NCBI GenBank assembly: GCA_900544765.1
Contig: UQWI01000016.1
Span: 1 to 56,210, forward strand
Direction of reading: 5' to 3'
Source: an uncultured Eubacteriales bacterium
GTDB taxonomy: Bacteria > Bacillota > Clostridia > Oscillospirales > Oscillospiraceae
Length of the DNA stretch: 56,210 nt
Below, piece after piece: positions 24,689 through 32,747 of the stretch. The notes below the pieces were generated by a model. The model was given only the letters and a program-made list of their open reading frames with translations. It was not told the DNA's origin and searched no databases. Made by a program: the position numbers and the translations under genes. The first letter of the stretch is position 1. Each line of letters begins with the position of its first letter.

Positions 24689-25255
24689 ATGAGTTACAGC
24701 GCATCTTCAATTTTAACCAAGAAGCTGGCCCTCTCGGCCATGCTCGTGGCGGTCGCCGTTGTCGGCAGCGCCTTTATCCAGTTCCCCTTCCTGGGCAGCA
24801 ACTGCTCGCCCACGCAGCACATGGTAAACGTGCTGTGCGCCGTGTTCCTCGGCCCCGGCTGGGGCGTACTCGTGGCCTTCTGCGCCAGCCTCATCCGCAA
24901 CCTGCTGAGCGTCGGTTCGCTCATGGCCTTCCCCGGAAGCATGATAGGCGCGCTCTGCTGCGGCCTCGTCTACATGGCGCTGCGTAAGCGCAACAACGAC
25001 GTTGTCGCCATCGTCACCACCCTTGCCGCCGAAATGTTCGGCACCGGCGTGCTGGGCGGCCTGTGCGCCTACCCCGTCGCCACGCTCTTCATGAACGTCG
25101 ACGCCGCCACCACCGCCGTCACCGCGTACATCATCCCCTTCCTCATCTCCACCGTCGTCGGCAGCCTCATTGCCGGAGCGCTCGTATTCGCGCTCAAGGC
25201 GGGCGGAGCCCTCGACCGCATGCAAAGGAGCCTGACACCCATCAACCATGCCTGA
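24689..25255 (+). CDS. thiW: ThiW, energy-coupling factor S-component for thiazole
   Basis: A 188-residue membrane protein with about six helices. The block SNCSPTQHMVNVLCAVFLGPGWGVLVAF and GSLMAFPGSMIGALCCG are typical of ThiW, the predicted substrate-binding subunit for the thiamine precursor hydroxyethylthiazole; it needs a shared ECF energising module that is not in this window. The AGGAG ribosome site lies 11 bases before the ATG. TPP-riboswitch-controlled. Confidence 0.93.
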   Translation: MSYSASSILTKKLALSAMLVAVAVVGSAFIQFPFLGSNCSPTQHMVNVLCAVFLGPGWGVLVAFCASLIRNLLSVGSLMAFPGSMIGALCCGLVYMALRKRNNDVVAIVTTLAAEMFGTGVLGGLCAYPVATLFMNVDAATTAVTAYIIPFLISTVVGSLIAGALVFALKAGGALDRMQRSLTPINHA

Positions 25256-26051
25256 TACCGGAGTCCTCGCCAGGCTGCGCGCCAAGCGCCCGCTGGTACA
25301 CTGCATCTCAAATATAGTCACGGCAAACGACTGCGCCAACCTGCTGTTGGCGGCGGGCGCCAGCCCCATGATGGCCGAAGCGCCTGAGGAAATGGCTGAG
25401 ATAACCGCTATCTCGGACTCGACCGTGCTCAACATGGGTACGCCTGCAGCGGACAAATATTCCGCCGCCCGCGTGTGCATTGAGGAGTCAAAAAGGCTCG
25501 GCAAGCCCTTCGTGCTCGACCCTGTAGGCGTCGGCGCAAGCGCGTGGCGGCTGGACGGGGCCTCGTCCCTGCTCTCCCTCGGCAGTCCTGACATACTCCG
25601 CGTAAACCTCGCCGAAGCCGAGGCCATACTCGGCCTGGGAGCGAACGAGCAGGGCGTGGACAGTCCCGGACGCACGGACATAGAGCAGCGCACCCGCGCC
25701 GCCTCGGCCCTGGCCGGAATGTTCTGCTGCACCGTACTGCTCACGGGCGAGACGGACGTGGTCTCCGACGCCCGGCGCAGCTGCGCCGTCTCCGGAGGCA
25801 GCGGCATGATGCCCTATATAACAGGCAGCGGCTGTATGCTAAGCGTGCTGTGCGGCGCGTTCCTGGCCGTAGCGGGCGACGCATACGCCGCCGCCGCAAC
25901 CGCAAGCGCGTACTGGAAGCGCTGCTCAGAGCGGGCCGAAATTGCCGCCGGCGGACGCGGCCCCGGCTCGCTACGGCAGGCCCTCATGGACGCGGCCTAC
26001 GCCATGACCGACGAGACCCTGGCGTCCGGAGCGTCTATTGAGGAACTGTAA
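25248..26051 (+). CDS. thiM: hydroxyethylthiazole kinase
   Basis: A 267-residue kinase that phosphorylates 4-methyl-5-(2-hydroxyethyl)thiazole for thiamine salvage. Conserved parts include PLVHCISNIVTANDCANLLLAAGASPMM at the N-terminus, DPVGVGAS, and the active-site YITGSGCMLS with the catalytic Cys. It overlaps thiW by eight bases, so uptake and trapping of thiazole are coupled. thiD and thiE, needed to make thiamine phosphate, are not here. Confidence 0.96.
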   Translation: MPDTGVLARLRAKRPLVHCISNIVTANDCANLLLAAGASPMMAEAPEEMAEITAISDSTVLNMGTPAADKYSAARVCIEESKRLGKPFVLDPVGVGASAWRLDGASSLLSLGSPDILRVNLAEAEAILGLGANEQGVDSPGRTDIEQRTRAASALAGMFCCTVLLTGETDVVSDARRSCAVSGGSGMMPYITGSGCMLSVLCGAFLAVAGDAYAAAATASAYWKRCSERAEIAAGGRGPGSLRQALMDAAYAMTDETLASGASIEEL

Positions 26052-26063
26052 ATTCAACACCGA

Positions 26064-26102
26064 AACGCGCCCGGCGGGGATTTCCCGCCGGGCGCGTTGC
26101 TT
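26064..26102 (+). terminator. thiWM terminator
   Basis: AACGCGCCCGGCGGG pairs with CCCGCCGGGCGCGTT around GATTT; the T-run is short. Confidence 0.88.
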
Positions 26103-26146
26103 TCGGCTCCGTTTGGCTATATATACGCAAGATGAAACGCCGGGAG

Positions 26147-26217
26147 GTTCAACTAAGCACTGAACAAAAGCCGTGAAACCGCAGAGGGATAAAGGCGGCT
26201 CCCCGTTAAGCGCGGGG
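26147..26217 (+). ncRNA. candidate structured RNA upstream of phosphoketolase
   Basis: Three successive stems: GTTCA/TGAAC (26147-26165), AGCCG/CGGCT (26169-26200, enclosing an A/G-rich loop) and CCCCG/CGGGG (26201-26217). It matches no riboswitch I know. It lies before the likely xfp promoter, so it may be a small independent RNA or chance structure. Confidence 0.25.
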
Positions 26218-26280
26218 TTGGCCTGTGCTTGTGAATATTTTAACTATAAATTCCGCCTGCAAAGCCCGGATTTTGGCGTA

Positions 26281-26342
26281 TTGTGAAAAAATACACAACG
26301 TGGCGAAATTTCTCTTTTAATCCCCGGCGTATGTGATATACT
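26281..26342 (+). promoter_or_regulatory. xfp promoter region with Rex-like site
   Basis: TTGTGAA-AAAA-TACACAA (26281-26298) differs at one base from the Rex redox-repressor type TTGTGAA-N4-TTCACAA. An extended -10 TGATATACT (26334-26342) follows 35 bases later; the -35 is unclear. If real, high NADH would relieve repression of phosphoketolase. Confidence 0.5.
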
Positions 26343-26402
26343 ACAAGGCGGAAAGCATCAGCTCTGGAACAATCTATGTATGACTTAAAGGGAGGACATA
26401 CG

Positions 26403-28775
26403 ATGACGGAAAAGACCAGAACACCCGCTACCGAGGAAATGCTTGCCCGGATGGACAAGTATTGGCGCGCCGCCAATTACCTCTCCGCCTGCCAGCTCTA
26501 CCTGCTGGACAACCCGCTGCTCGAGAAGCCGCTCAGCGAGGACGACATCAAGAAGAAAATAGTCGGCCACTGGGGCACTGTGCCGGGGCAGAACTTCATC
26601 TATACCCACCTTAACCGTGTCATAAAGGAATTCGACCTCGACATGATATATATCTCCGGACCGGGCCACGGCGGCAACGCCATGGTCGCCCAGGACTGGC
26701 TGGACGGCAGCTACCAGGAGATATATCCGAACATAACCCGCGACAAGGAGGGCATGCAGCGCCTCTTCAAGCAGTTCTCCTTCCCCGGCGGCGTGCCGAG
26801 CCATGTCGCTCCGGAGACCCCGGGCTCCATCAACGAGGGCGGCGAGCTGGGCTATTCCCTCGCGCACGCCTTCGGCGCCGTGACGGACAACCCGAGCCTC
26901 ATAGCCGCGACCGTCGTCGGCGACGGCGAAGCCGAGACCGGCCCGCTGGCCACCAGCTGGCAGCTCAACAAGTTCATCAACGCCAGGACCGACGGCGCGG
27001 TGCTGCCCATACTGCACCTCAACGGCTATAAAATAGCCAACCCGACCGTGTTCTCACGCATCCCGCACGAGGAGCTTGAGGCCTTTTTCTACGGCTGCGG
27101 CTGGGAGCCGCACTTCGTCGAGGGCGACGACCCGATGACGATGCACCGCGCGATGGCCGACGCGCTCGACGACTGCGTCGAGAAGATTCTCGCCTACCAG
27201 GCCGACGCGCGCGAGAACGGCAACATGGCCCGCCCGCGCTGGCCTATGATAGTCCTGCGCACGCCCAAGGGCTGGACCGGCCCGGCCTACGTCGACGGCC
27301 AGAAGGTGGAGGGCTACTGGAGGGCGCACCAGGTACCCATACAGCCCGATTCTCCCGAGCACATCCGCCAGATTGAGGAGTGGCTGCGCAGCTACCGCCC
27401 CGAGGAGCTCTTCGACAAGGAGGGCCACCCGACCGACGACATTCTGGCCCTCTGCCCCGAAGGCGACCGCCGCATGGGCATGAACCCGCACGCCAACGGC
27501 GGCAAGCTGCTCAAGGATTTGCGCATGCCGGACTTCCGCGACTACGGCGTTGACGTACCCTTCCCAGGCAGCGTCGAGGCCAGTGACATGACGGAGCTCG
27601 GCAAGTTCGTGCGCGACATCTACAAGCTCAACAGCAAGGAGCGCAACTTCCGCGCCTTCGGCCCCGACGAGACCAACTCCAACCGCCTCCAGGCCGTGTT
27701 TGAAGAGACCGACCGCATCTGGGACGCCGAGGAGCTCGATATAGACGACCACCTCGCCCCCGACGGCCGCGTCATGGACTCCATGCTCAGCGAGCACGTC
27801 TGCCAGGGCATGCTCGAGGGCTATCTGCTCACGGGTCGCCACGGCTTCTTCAACAGCTACGAGGCCTTCATCCGCATCGTGGACAGCATGTTCAGCCAGC
27901 ACGCCAAGTGGCTCAAGGTCTGCAACCAGCTGCCCTGGAGGGCGGACATCGCCAGCCTCAACTACGTCCTCGCCAGCAACGTCTGGCAGCAGGACCACAA
28001 CGGCTTCACCCATCAGGATCCCGGCTTCCTCGACCACGTCGCCAACAAGAAGGCGGACGTCGTGCGCCTCTACCTGCCCCCCGATGCCAACTGCCTGCTG
28101 AGCTGCTTTGACCACTGCATCCGCAGCCGCAACTACGTCAACGTCATCGTCGCCAGCAAGCACCCGCGCCCGCAGTGGCTGACCATGGAAGAGGCCGTCA
28201 CGCACTGCACCCACGGCATAGGCATCTGGCAGTGGGCGAGCACCGATAAGGGCCAGGAGCCCGACATCGTCATGGCCTGCTGCGGCGACACGCCGACGCT
28301 TGAAACCCTCGCCGCCGTCACTATACTGCGCAGTGAGTTCCCCGAGCTGAAGATACGCGTGGTCAACGTCGTCGACCTCATGCGCCTTCAGAGCGAGGAG
28401 CAGCACCCGCACGGCCTGAGCCAGAAGGACTACGACGTGCTCTTCACCCGCGACAAGCCCATCGTGTTCGCCTTCCACGGCTACCCGAGCCTCATCCACG
28501 AGCTCACCTACAAGCGCTACAACAAGAACATCCATGTGCGCGGCTATATCGAAGAGGGTACTATCACCACCCCGTTCGACATGCGCGTCATGAACCACCT
28601 CGACCGCTTCAACCTCGTCATGACTGCCGTCTACAACCTGCCGCAGCTCGGCAACAGAGGCAGCTACCTCATCCAGCAGATGAAGGACAAGCTCGTCGAG
28701 CACAAGCAGTACATCGCCAAGTACGGCGTCGACCTCCCCGAGGTCGCCGAGTGGAAATGGACCGAAGCAAAATAA
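26403..28775 (+). CDS. xfp: phosphoketolase (xylulose-5-P/fructose-6-P)
   Basis: A 790-residue thiamine-diphosphate enzyme that splits xylulose 5-phosphate (and often fructose 6-phosphate) with phosphate to acetyl phosphate and an aldose phosphate. Length and the sequences [54 protein letters not shown] (ThDP/Mg) and [18 protein letters not shown] are typical of family XFP. The ATG at 26403 follows GGGAGG; nine codons of open frame upstream have no ribosome site. It gives the cell extra acetyl phosphate and ATP from pentoses. Confidence 0.97.
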   Translation: MTEKTRTPATEEMLARMDKYWRAANYLSACQLYLLDNPLLEKPLSEDDIKKKIVGHWGTVPGQNFIYTHLNRVIKEFDLDMIYISGPGHGGNAMVAQDWLDGSYQEIYPNITRDKEGMQRLFKQFSFPGGVPSHVAPETPGSINEGGELGYSLAHAFGAVTDNPSLIAATVVGDGEAETGPLATSWQLNKFINARTDGAVLPILHLNGYKIANPTVFSRIPHEELEAFFYGCGWEPHFVEGDDPMTMHRAMADALDDCVEKILAYQADARENGNMARPRWPMIVLRTPKGWTGPAYVDGQKVEGYWRAHQVPIQPDSPEHIRQIEEWLRSYRPEELFDKEGHPTDDILALCPEGDRRMGMNPHANGGKLLKDLRMPDFRDYGVDVPFPGSVEASDMTELGKFVRDIYKLNSKERNFRAFGPDETNSNRLQAVFEETDRIWDAEELDIDDHLAPDGRVMDSMLSEHVCQGMLEGYLLTGRHGFFNSYEAFIRIVDSMFSQHAKWLKVCNQLPWRADIASLNYVLASNVWQQDHNGFTHQDPGFLDHVANKKADVVRLYLPPDANCLLSCFDHCIRSRNYVNVIVASKHPRPQWLTMEEAVTHCTHGIGIWQWASTDKGQEPDIVMACCGDTPTLETLAAVTILRSEFPELKIRVVNVVDLMRLQSEEQHPHGLSQKDYDVLFTRDKPIVFAFHGYPSLIHELTYKRYNKNIHVRGYIEEGTITTPFDMRVMNHLDRFNLVMTAVYNLPQLGNRGSYLIQQMKDKLVEHKQYIAKYGVDLPEVAEWKWTEAK

Positions 28776-28785
28776 ATGCTTAAAA

Positions 28786-28824
28786 GCAAAGAGAACGCCC
28801 TTGCAGGGCGTTCTCTTTGCTTCC
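28786..28824. terminator. xfp terminator
   Basis: GCAAAGAGAACGCCC pairs with GGGCGTTCTCTTTGC around TTGCA. Confidence 0.85.
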
Positions 28825-29010
28825 TGTAGATTTGCAATGGCCTTGCACACATTCCGCTCACCGCGTCTCTGCGGCAAAGGGCGCCGAGGATAATACAAAG
28901 TTATCCATTTTTACCGCCCAGAGCAGACAGAATTGCGCACGCGCTCTCCGCTGCAGCGCTTTTCAGGGTCGAGTGGGCGTGATATAATGTGAAAAAGCGG
29001 AGGTGAGGCA

Positions 29011-29559
29011 ATGGAGCGCGTTTATGAACAGGCTGGGCGCATCCGGCAGACGAGAGAGTTCCCGGCGCCGCTCGGCGGCGTGACGATAGAGTGCGCGGGA
29101 GAATACATAACGGGTCTATGGTTTGAGGGGCAGAAGTACTACGGCTCTGGCCGCAAGGACTTCACTGAGGGCGCTTCGCCCGCGCTTGACGCGGCCTTCG
29201 CTTGGCTTGCGCGTTACCTTGGGGGCGGGCGGCCCGGGCTCTCGGGGCTGCGCCTCGCGCCAGAGGGTACGGCTTTCCAGCTCGAGGTGTGGCGCGCGCT
29301 CTGTGATATCCCGTACGGCGCGCTCGTGACTTACGGCGAGCTGGCCGCGCGGCTGGGCCGTCCCGGAGCCTCGCGCGCCGTCGGTGCGGCGGTGGGCAGG
29401 AACCCCATATCAGTCATAATTCCCTGCCATCGCGTCGTGGGTGCGGACGGCTCGCTCACCGGTTACGCTGGCGGCATAGAGCGCAAAACCTGGTTACTCA
29501 GGCTCGAGCGCGCCGCGGGGGCCCAAGGCAAGGCGCGGGCAGTACACCCCGTGCCTTAA
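29011..29559 (+). CDS. ogt: methylated-DNA-protein cysteine methyltransferase
   Basis: A 182-residue suicide repair protein that moves the alkyl group from O6-alkylguanine to its own Cys. The active-site motif is IPCHRVVGADGSLTGYAGG with FQLEVWRALCDIPYGALVTYGELA before it. A TATAAT at 28983-28988 may be its -10. The C-terminal 15 residues are Ala/Arg-rich and not conserved. Confidence 0.95.
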   Translation: MERVYEQAGRIRQTREFPAPLGGVTIECAGEYITGLWFEGQKYYGSGRKDFTEGASPALDAAFAWLARYLGGGRPGLSGLRLAPEGTAFQLEVWRALCDIPYGALVTYGELAARLGRPGASRAVGAAVGRNPISVIIPCHRVVGADGSLTGYAGGIERKTWLLRLERAAGAQGKARAVHPVP

Positions 29560-29625
29560 TACTGTCGAAAAATGGGTTTTTCATCGCATATAATGGGCTT
29601 AACCGGCTATATACATGAGGTCGGC

Positions 29626-30171
29626 ATGAGCGTACCCAAGTATTATGAATTCCACAAACTGATGCTGAAGCTTATGGAGGACGGCAAGGCCCACTCCTTC
29701 AGGGCGCTGAAGTCGCAGCTCATAGCCAAATTCCTGCTTTCAGACGACGATTTGGCTCAGATGCTGCCCAGCGGCAGGCGGAGCTGCTTCAGCAGCCGCG
29801 TCGGCCGGGCCGGCATATGCCGTCTGTGAAGGGACGCCGGACGACGAGCCGTAACCCCGGGCGCCTGGCCGGACGGCCTGACGTGCAGGCCGTCGTCGGG
29901 GCCTTCGCGGGAAAGGGCCGGCAAGGGCCTGTTTGTAACCACCTCCGGCTTCACTGAGCAGACTGTCGAGTACACGAAGGGCCAGCATGTAATACTGATG
30001 GACGGGGAGATACTCACCCACTGCATGATTGAATACAACTTCGACGTGACGGTGAAAAAGGCCTTCGAGGTCAAGGCCGTCGACCAGAGCACGTTTGAGG
30101 ACTATCAGAACGTGTGTATGCGTCCCGGCCGAGCTTTCACAGTCGGAACATATGCCAAGAGCCGCCCGTAA
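29626..30171 (+). pseudogene. mrr: decayed Mrr-type type IV restriction endonuclease
   Basis: The start (MSVPKYYEFHKLMLKLMEDG ... LAQMLPSGRR) matches the N-terminal winged-helix domain of Mrr but stops at 29829. After a gap with no Mrr sequence, DVQAVVGAFAGKG appears in one frame (about 29880-29917) and shifts near 29918 into RAGKGLFVTTSGFTEQTVEY and MDGEILTHCMIEYNFDV, the Mrr C-terminus, ending at 30171. The central catalytic part, including the Asp and Gln-x-Lys residues, is deleted. Full-length Mrr is about 300 residues. Intact copies cut modified DNA. Confidence 0.88.
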
Positions 30172-30184
30172 TGGGCGGCTCTTG
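30157..30184. terminator. bidirectional terminator
   Basis: AAGAGCCGCCC pairs with GGGCGGCTCTT around GTAAT, between the mrr remnant and the minus-strand pair. Confidence 0.75.
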
Positions 30185-30185
30185 C

Positions 30186-30488
30186 TTACAGATCCTGCGC
30201 TCTCATTTTGTCCTGTTCGCGCATGCGGCGGGCGCGGCCGCGCCCGGACGCGTAGATGGCCAGCAGTATGGCGGTGGGTATGTTGGCCAGCAGCCAGACG
30301 AGAAGCGCCTGCGTTACCAGCGTCGACGTGCTACCGCCCAGGTTCACCATGCTCAGCGGGTATATCAGTGAAATGAGGAAGGCTATCGCCGGAAGGACCA
30401 GTCCCGGCCAGCGGCTTGGTTTGCGCGAGAAGTACATCTCCAGCACCACCGCGCCTATCATCAGCAAAACCAGCAATAAAGTTCTCAT
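30186..30488 (-). CDS. small membrane protein beside DUF2089 regulator
   Basis: A 100-residue protein with three hydrophobic segments and a charged tail (GRGRARRMREQDKMRAQDL). Not recognised as a named family. It starts one base after the stop of the DUF2089 gene, an arrangement common for DUF2089 proteins, whose partner is often a small integral membrane protein. Confidence 0.7.
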   Translation of the reverse strand: MRTLLLVLLMIGAVVLEMYFSRKPSRWPGLVLPAIAFLISLIYPLSMVNLGGSTSTLVTQALLVWLLANIPTAILLAIYASGRGRARRMREQDKMRAQDL

Positions 30489-30489
30489 G

Positions 30490-30786
30490 TCAGCTCTCCT
30501 TTAGCTTCTTGTACTCGCTTATGAGTATTTTCGCCGCGTCCACGTCGAGCTTGTCGTCCACCGCGAGGCGCTTGATAAGCGCGATGTACGGCTCCTGCGC
30601 CGTCTCCTCGCTGAGACGTATCTTCTGTATCAGCTTGTCCAGACGAAGCCGCACAGTGGGATACGACACCCCGTACTGGTGCGCGACCTCCTTGAGCGAG
30701 CCCGAGGCGAGCATAAAGCGGCGCATAAACGCGAGGTCGTCCTCGTCCAGCCCGGACATCCATTCGGGCAGTATATTTACGGACAT
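30490..30786 (-). CDS. DUF2089 helix-turn-helix protein
   Basis: A 98-residue DUF2089 domain protein. The segment LDEDDLAFMRRFMLASGSLKEVA followed by GVSYPTVRLRLDKLIQKI is a sigma-like helix-turn-helix. Probably a small DNA-binding regulator of itself and the membrane gene after it. ATG at 30786 follows AAGGAGGTG; the open frame extends upstream without a ribosome site. The AT-rich upstream region (30790-30870) may contain its promoter. Confidence 0.85.
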   Translation of the reverse strand: MSVNILPEWMSGLDEDDLAFMRRFMLASGSLKEVAHQYGVSYPTVRLRLDKLIQKIRLSEETAQEPYIALIKRLAVDDKLDVDAAKILISEYKKLKES

Positions 30787-30878
30787 TTGCCCACCTCCTT
30801 TAGCAAAATTAAGTATAACCCTTAATAATATTAAAGTCAATAGTTAAAATTACCATTAATATTATTAAAGCGAAGCCT

Positions 30879-31664
30879 TCATTTCGAGTACATCCTCCCC
30901 ACGATATAATTTGAGGTCCGGCGAGGCAGAAACTTTGCGAGCAGGGCGGCGCCCTTGTACGGGAGCCCGAGGGCCTTCAGGGGTGAAGAGCGGCGCATAA
31001 GGGCGACCTTGGCGACATAGGCGCCGGCGGCTTCGGGGCTCATGCCGGTTTCCTCGTCGTGCTCCATTTTTGCGACGGAGCGGGCCACGCGCTCGCCGTA
31101 GGCCCCGGCCTCCATGGTCTTGCGCCTGGCCCCGGTGAAGCCCGATTTGATGTCTCCGGGCAGTACGGCGCAGACGCTGATGTTGAAGGGCCGCACCTCG
31201 TTTTGCAATGCGAGGACGTAGGCGTCTATGGCGGCCTTGCTGACCGAGTACCAGAGCTGGAAGGGGATGGGCAGTATGCCTGCTATGGAGCTCATGCAGA
31301 CTATGCGCCCGCCGCCGGCGGCGCGCATATGCGGCAGCACAGCCTTGACGCTGTTGTCCATGCCGAAGAGGTTCAGCTCGAGCTGGGCGTGGGCGTCGGC
31401 GCTGCTGGTGAGTTCCGCCGCGCCGGATATGCCGAAGCCTGCGTTGCAGACGAGTATGTCTATGCGCCCGGCACGGGCCATGACCTCGTCGACGGCGGCC
31501 TTCACGGCGGCTTCGTCCGTTACGTCGGCGGTTATGTGTTCAAGCTCCTCGGCGGGCTTTTCGTGTCGGGAGAATTCAAAAACCCGGCAGCCTGCGCGGG
31601 CAAGGGCGAGCGCAGTGCAGCGCCCGATGCCGCCGCTTCCGCCGGTTACAATAGCGACTTTCAT
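30879..31664 (-). CDS. short-chain dehydrogenase/reductase
   Basis: A 261-residue SDR with TGGSGGIG near the N-terminus, CNAGFGI for the NAG motif, the catalytic Ser in CMSSIAG and YSVSK. The C-terminal 60 residues (MRRSSPLKALGLPYKGAALLAKFLPRRTSNYIVGRMY) resemble membrane-associated SDRs acting on lipids or retinol-like substrates. Start chosen at the ATG after AAGGAGG. Substrate unknown. Monocistronic. Confidence 0.9.
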   Translation of the reverse strand: MKVAIVTGGSGGIGRCTALALARAGCRVFEFSRHEKPAEELEHITADVTDEAAVKAAVDEVMARAGRIDILVCNAGFGISGAAELTSSADAHAQLELNLFGMDNSVKAVLPHMRAAGGGRIVCMSSIAGILPIPFQLWYSVSKAAIDAYVLALQNEVRPFNISVCAVLPGDIKSGFTGARRKTMEAGAYGERVARSVAKMEHDEETGMSPEAAGAYVAKVALMRRSSPLKALGLPYKGAALLAKFLPRRTSNYIVGRMYSK

Positions 31665-31797
31665 GTGCCAGCCTCCTTTGCGTTTTGAGATAATAGCACC
31701 CGGGGACGAATGTGTCAAGTTTGCGCCGGGCGGCAGGCGCCGCGACGGCAAAACCTCCGATGTTAACTTCCGTTGACAGCTTGTTCGCACCGCTCGC

Positions 31798-31826
31798 TGG
31801 ACGCGGCGCGGGCCGCATGCTATAAT
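31798..31826 (+). promoter_or_regulatory. promoter of XRE gene
   Basis: TGGACG (31798-31803), 17 bases, TATAAT (31821-31826), 25 bases before the start codon. Confidence 0.6.
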
Positions 31827-31850
31827 CTGCGTCGGAATGGAGGAATGCAC

Positions 31851-32417
31851 ATGACATTCGGCGAACGCCTTATGAAGCTGCGCCGGGAAAGAGGCCTCTC
31901 ACAGGAGGCCCTCGGCGACATGGTGGACGTCACACGCCAAACCGTCAGCAAATGGGAGCGGGGCGAGTCGACGCCCGAGCTTGAAAAGCTCATGGAGCTC
32001 GCTCGCATATTTGAAATCTCCCTCGACGGGCTCGCCGGCCTGGAGCATGACACGGGCGCAGAGCAGTCCGCACCCCAGCCTGCGCCGCGTCCCGACTGGC
32101 GCTGGCACTATGAGTACAAGAGCCGCCGCAGCCTTTTCGGCCTGCCGCTCGTGCACATAAACGTGGGCCGCGGCGGATTTTACCGCGCGACGGGTATTAT
32201 AGCCATAGGTGCAATGGCAAATGGCGTCGTGGCCATCGGCCTCGTCTCTCTTGGCGGGCTGGCGATAGGCGCGGTGTCCGTGGGCCTGCTGGCCGCGGGC
32301 GCAATGGCGCTGGGCGGCTGCGCCGTGGGAGCCGTCGCGGCCGGATACTGCGCCGTCGGTTCTCTGGCCGTGGGAGGCGAAGCCTTCGGCGCCCTGACGC
32401 CGGGCCGCAAATTTTAA
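31851..32417 (+). CDS. XRE regulator with Gly/Ala-rich repeat tail
   Basis: A 188-residue protein. Residues 1-62 form a Cro/C1-type helix-turn-helix (LSQEALGDMVDVTRQTVSKWERGEST). After a linker and YKSRRSLFGLPLVHINVGRG, residues about 118-180 are short Gly-Ala repeats with a period near five or six (AIGxxxxGxVAIGxxSxGGLAIGA), forming either a beta-helix-like or membrane-bound module. Such tails occur in Firmicutes regulators of unknown ligand. The ATG at 31851 lies seven bases after GGAGG; an ATG six bases earlier is too close. Confidence 0.85.
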   Translation: MTFGERLMKLRRERGLSQEALGDMVDVTRQTVSKWERGESTPELEKLMELARIFEISLDGLAGLEHDTGAEQSAPQPAPRPDWRWHYEYKSRRSLFGLPLVHINVGRGGFYRATGIIAIGAMANGVVAIGLVSLGGLAIGAVSVGLLAAGAMALGGCAVGAVAAGYCAVGSLAVGGEAFGALTPGRKF

Positions 32418-32430
32418 CGGCGTGTATGAA

Positions 32431-32459
32431 CCCGCCCCGGCTGCCCGGGGCGGGTTTTA
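32431..32459 (+). terminator. XRE gene terminator
   Basis: CCCGCCCCGG pairs with CCGGGGCGGG around a short loop and is followed by TTTTAT. Confidence 0.82.
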
Positions 32460-32747
32460 TATCCCGATATACGCAATTATTATCCCGGCGGCGAGCAGGG
32501 CGCACTCAAAGAAGCAGATGAGAGGCATGCCCACGGTGAAGCTCGTGTGCAGGGTCTTGTGCCTGAACGCCTTCATGCCCAGCATCACGCCCGGCGAGCC
32601 GCCGAGCACGGCGACCAGGAAAAGCGTCGCCTCGGGTATCCGCCGCTTGCCCCTCTGGGCGCGGCGCTTGTCCGCGCGCATGAGGAGGAAGGCGTCCAGA
32701 TTTATTATTGCAAGGTATAGCACCAAAATTTTCAACAGCAGCTCCAA
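32457..32747 (-). CDS. DUF1294 membrane protein
   Basis: A 96-residue DUF1294 protein with three hydrophobic segments and the family core DKRRAQRGKRRIPEATLFLVAVLGGSPGVMLGMKAFRHKT. Function unknown. It starts with TTG directly after the stop of ygiQ, so is probably coupled; it is the last gene of a four-gene operon. Confidence 0.88.
   Translation of the reverse strand: MELLLKILVLYLAIINLDAFLLMRADKRRAQRGKRRIPEATLFLVAVLGGSPGVMLGMKAFRHKTLHTSFTVGMPLICFFECALLAAGIIIAYIGI

Noticed and set aside
26147..26217. c-di-GMP, cobalamin or THF riboswitch
   Set aside because: None of the conserved core sequences of these classes could be found.
27054..28898. 614-codon minus-strand frame opposite phosphoketolase
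   Set aside because: Antisense shadow of a very conserved enzyme.
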